Assembly: GCF_003443675.1 (NCBI RefSeq)
Contig: NZ_CP031963.1
Span: forward strand, 2,441,501 to 2,505,500
Reading direction: 5' to 3'
Source of the DNA: Aquimarina sp. BL5
GTDB taxonomy: Bacteria > Bacteroidota > Bacteroidia > Flavobacteriales > Flavobacteriaceae
DNA: 64,000 nucleotides
Made by a program: the position numbers and the translations under genes. Shown one piece after another: positions 62,048-64,000 of this stretch. Within the stretch, counting starts at the first letter, position 1; the number at the start of each line of letters is the position of its first letter. Below the pieces are notes generated by a model that saw nothing but the letters and a program-made list of their open reading frames with translations, did no database searches and was not told the DNA's origin.

Positions 62048-62899
62048 TCAAATCCTTTGATAGATTTGCCTATAGGTATTAGGGGACATTTGTTTATACT
62101 TGTTAAATTTCCTGTGAAAAAATGATAAGTTATTAAATCCAGATTCATAACCTACTTCTGAAACTGACAAATCGGTTTCTATTAGCATTTTACTAGCTAT
62201 CGTAATTTTATATTCGTTTACGTAATTTGAATACGTTTTATCAAAGGTTTTCTTAAAAAATCTACAAAAGGCTTCTTTACTTAACGATAACATATTCGAC
62301 AATTCAGTTAGAGAAGGTTCATTTTGATAATTATCTTTAATATAATTGTTAATCACATTTACTCTATGACTCTCTTTTAAAGAAAGATCTTTACCGAAAC
62401 TAGGTCCTGCTAATAGTTTCATAGAAGCTTTAGTAGCCAAAATGTTTAATATATTTAATAAGTTTAAGAATCGATCAAATGGATTTTGGTTAAAAATAGA
62501 ACTAAATGATTTTTCTAAAGAAAGGGCTGTTTCTAAATCAAAAGAAATACCATAGCTAGATTTTAGAAGCATATTTTTGATACTAATAAACTCAGGTTTA
62601 TCAATCCAATATTTAAATAAGTCTTCATCCCATTGAATAACAACGCATTTAACTTGTTCGTTTTTCGCATCAATAGTTTTCCAAGAATGTGGTACATTTT
62701 TGCCTACTAAAACCAGATCTCCTCTCTCAAATGATTGCATGGAGTCTCCTACATATCGAATTCCTGTACTTTGTATTATATAGGTTAGTTCGTATTGTGG
62801 ATGAAAATGCCATTCTGCCTTAAATTCTTTTTCTTCAAATCTTTTAACTTTAAAAGAATTATTGGGAGATGTAGTAACCTGTTTTAGCTGAGCCTTCAT
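62048..62899 (-). CDS. AraC-family transcriptional regulator with cupin sensor domain
   Basis: I start at 62899 (MKAQLKQVTTSPNN, 283 aa); the longer ORF adds a hydrophobic, non-homologous N-terminus. A cupin_2-type domain at about 20-95 (EWHFHPQYELTYI, ERGDLVLVGKNVPHSW) would bind a sugar acid. The C-terminal AraC double HTH is at about 185-283 (LSLSKEAFCRFFKKTF, DLSVSEVGYESGFNNLSFFHRKF). It diverges from the enolase-superfamily gene and probably controls it and perhaps the glycosidase. Confidence 0.88.
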   Translation of the reverse strand: MKAQLKQVTTSPNNSFKVKRFEEKEFKAEWHFHPQYELTYIIQSTGIRYVGDSMQSFERGDLVLVGKNVPHSWKTIDAKNEQVKCVVIQWDEDLFKYWIDKPEFISIKNMLLKSSYGISFDLETALSLEKSFSSIFNQNPFDRFLNLLNILNILATKASMKLLAGPSFGKDLSLKESHRVNVINNYIKDNYQNEPSLTELSNMLSLSKEAFCRFFKKTFDKTYSNYVNEYKITIASKMLIETDLSVSEVGYESGFNNLSFFHRKFNKYKQMSPNTYRQIYQRI

Positions 62900-63049
62900 A
62901 GAATAAAAGTAGTTAAAAATGTAAAATATTGATGTAAAAGCAGTAATAAAACTTTTAAAAATCAATATAGTGTACAATAAGTGTAATATTATATAGTAAT
63001 GCAAAAATCAATTTAAAGATATTTGTGGTACTAAATAGGCAATATTAAA

Positions 63050-64000
63050 ATGAAGGAATTAGAAATAAAAGACTTAAAAATTTACAAAGCTTCTACTCCA
63101 TTAAAAAAACCAATTTCTGATGCTACCCATACACTCACAGAAATTTCTTTTATTGTTTTGAGAATTAAACTAGAAAATGGAATAGTTGGAGAGTCTTACT
63201 TACTATCGTTTCAATATTCACCAAATGCAATAATAGGGGCATTAAAAGATTTAATTCCAATAGTTAAAGGATATAAAGTTTATGAAACAGCTTTAGTATA
63301 CAAAAAGCTTGAAGGTTTGTTTGAATATTTTGGAAATCAAGGTTTATTGAGGTGGGCACAATCTGCAATAAACATTGCTATGTGGGATGCTTGGGGAAAA
63401 GTACAAAATCAGCCTGTTTATAAATTATTAGGTGTCACTAAAGAGAAGGTGAGTATTTATGGTAGTGGTGGATGGATCTCCTACACCATAGACGAACTCA
63501 TTGAAGAAGTTACCAATTATGCAGAAAGAGGATTTAAAGCAGTAAAAATAAAAGTTGGGTCGCCAAAAGTAAGCACAGATCTAGAGCGTTTAAGAAAAGT
63601 AAGAGAAGCCGTAGGAAATGAAATTGATATTATGATGGATGCTAATCAAGGCATGGATTTAACTTCTGCGGTTAAATTATCAAATGGTGCAAAAGACTTA
63701 AACATTAATTGGTTTGAAGAACCTGTGCATCATCAAGATTTTCAAGCGTACCAAAGTCTAAAGAATCAAACAGGTATTTCTTTGGCCATGGGAGAAAGAG
63801 AATTTGATACACTCCCCCTTCGCGAATTGGTAACTAGAAATGCATTAGATATTTGGCAACCAGATATTTTAAGAATTGGTGGTGTTGAAGCTTGGAGAGA
63901 AAGTGCTGCTTTGGCAAATAGTTTTCATTTACCTGTTTTACCACACTATTACAAAGATTATGATGTACCATTACTTTGTACCATACCCAATGGTGTTGGA
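63050..64000 (+). CDS. Mandelate racemase/enolase-superfamily acid-sugar dehydratase, partial
   Basis: 317 codons are open to the window edge, so the C-terminus is missing. The enolase fold is clear. KxK base motif Lys166-x-Lys168 in AVKIKVG; metal ligands Asp197 in MDANQ, Glu223 or Glu224 in FEEPV, and Glu249 in MGERE; Asp in WQPDILRIGGVEAW with His299 in LPHYYKDYD forms the His-Asp pair of the mandelate racemase subgroup. It likely dehydrates or epimerises a sugar acid from the polysaccharide breakdown. Substrate cannot be read from this part. It is divergent from the AraC regulator. Confidence 0.88.
   Translation, partial: MKELEIKDLKIYKASTPLKKPISDATHTLTEISFIVLRIKLENGIVGESYLLSFQYSPNAIIGALKDLIPIVKGYKVYETALVYKKLEGLFEYFGNQGLLRWAQSAINIAMWDAWGKVQNQPVYKLLGVTKEKVSIYGSGGWISYTIDELIEEVTNYAERGFKAVKIKVGSPKVSTDLERLRKVREAVGNEIDIMMDANQGMDLTSAVKLSNGAKDLNINWFEEPVHHQDFQAYQSLKNQTGISLAMGEREFDTLPLRELVTRNALDIWQPDILRIGGVEAWRESAALANSFHLPVLPHYYKDYDVPLLCTIPNGVG

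Noticed and set aside
1..64000. CRISPR arrays, tRNA/rRNA genes, insertion sequences, prophage
   Set aside because: No regular spaced repeats, cloverleaf-like stretches, transposase motifs or phage structural genes were found on reading both strands.

Overview
The window is chromosomal DNA from an AT-rich member of the Bacteroidota, most likely a marine Flavobacteriaceae (Aquimarina-like; the genus is inference). The evidence is the set of secreted enzymes that end in type IX secretion (T9SS) sorting domains, a TonB-dependent receptor with a carboxypeptidase-regulatory plug extension, LytTR two-component pairs, a 2TM-domain protein, DUF5686, and promoter -7 boxes of the Bacteroidota form TAnnTTTG or TAnnTTCG. 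No rRNA, tRNA, CRISPR array, insertion sequence or prophage was seen.

Layout. 0-14 kb: the tail of a DUF2461 gene, waaA (Kdo transferase), a secreted lipase-like hydrolase, a DegT aminotransferase, an SNF2 helicase gene split by a -1 frameshift in an A10 tract, an HExxH/ankyrin protein, then amidohydrolase, thioredoxin, esterase lipoprotein, a small secreted protein and a haloalkane dehalogenase. 14-22.5 kb (minus strand): fabD, a TPR/LytS-type kinase with its LytTR regulator, and two modular T9SS proteins (beta-helix and GH5) that share an Ig-like module, CBM60-like modules and a sorting domain. 22.7-35.5 kb: fructosamine kinase, a 2TM-DHFR fusion, a class V aminotransferase, a large T9SS putative glycosidase with a beta-trefoil lectin, a stand-alone CBM48 protein, DUF427, egtB-egtD, a TonB-domain protein, thyA, a CNT nucleoside transporter and a DUF151 nuclease. 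35.5-45.7 kb: etfBA and pdhB diverging around a 26-bp palindrome, DUF5686, soluble and membrane pyrophosphatases, and an App1-type phosphatase.

45.7-49 kb is the most interesting region. A self-cleaving XRE-S24 repressor diverges from a DUF559 (VSR-like) nuclease, a radical-SAM DNA repair protein with HhH, and its DUF4130 partner. The 167-bp intergenic region carries two copies of an inverted-repeat operator whose starts are exactly 42 bp apart, one in each of the two divergent promoters. This suggests a small damage-inducible DNA-repair regulon.

49-55 kb is less conserved: a repeat-rich lipoprotein, nitroreductase, methyltransferase, membrane proteins, a pentapeptide-repeat protein, a second DUF427 protein, a HEAT-like protein, a zinc-ribbon membrane protein and a probable gene remnant. 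55-64 kb: a TonB-dependent receptor divergent from a second LytS/LytTR pair, a secreted six-hairpin glycosidase, and an AraC regulator divergent from a mandelate-racemase-type dehydratase gene that runs off the window. The carbohydrate enzymes point to polysaccharide use, but no SusC/SusD pair is present, so no canonical polysaccharide utilisation locus is called.
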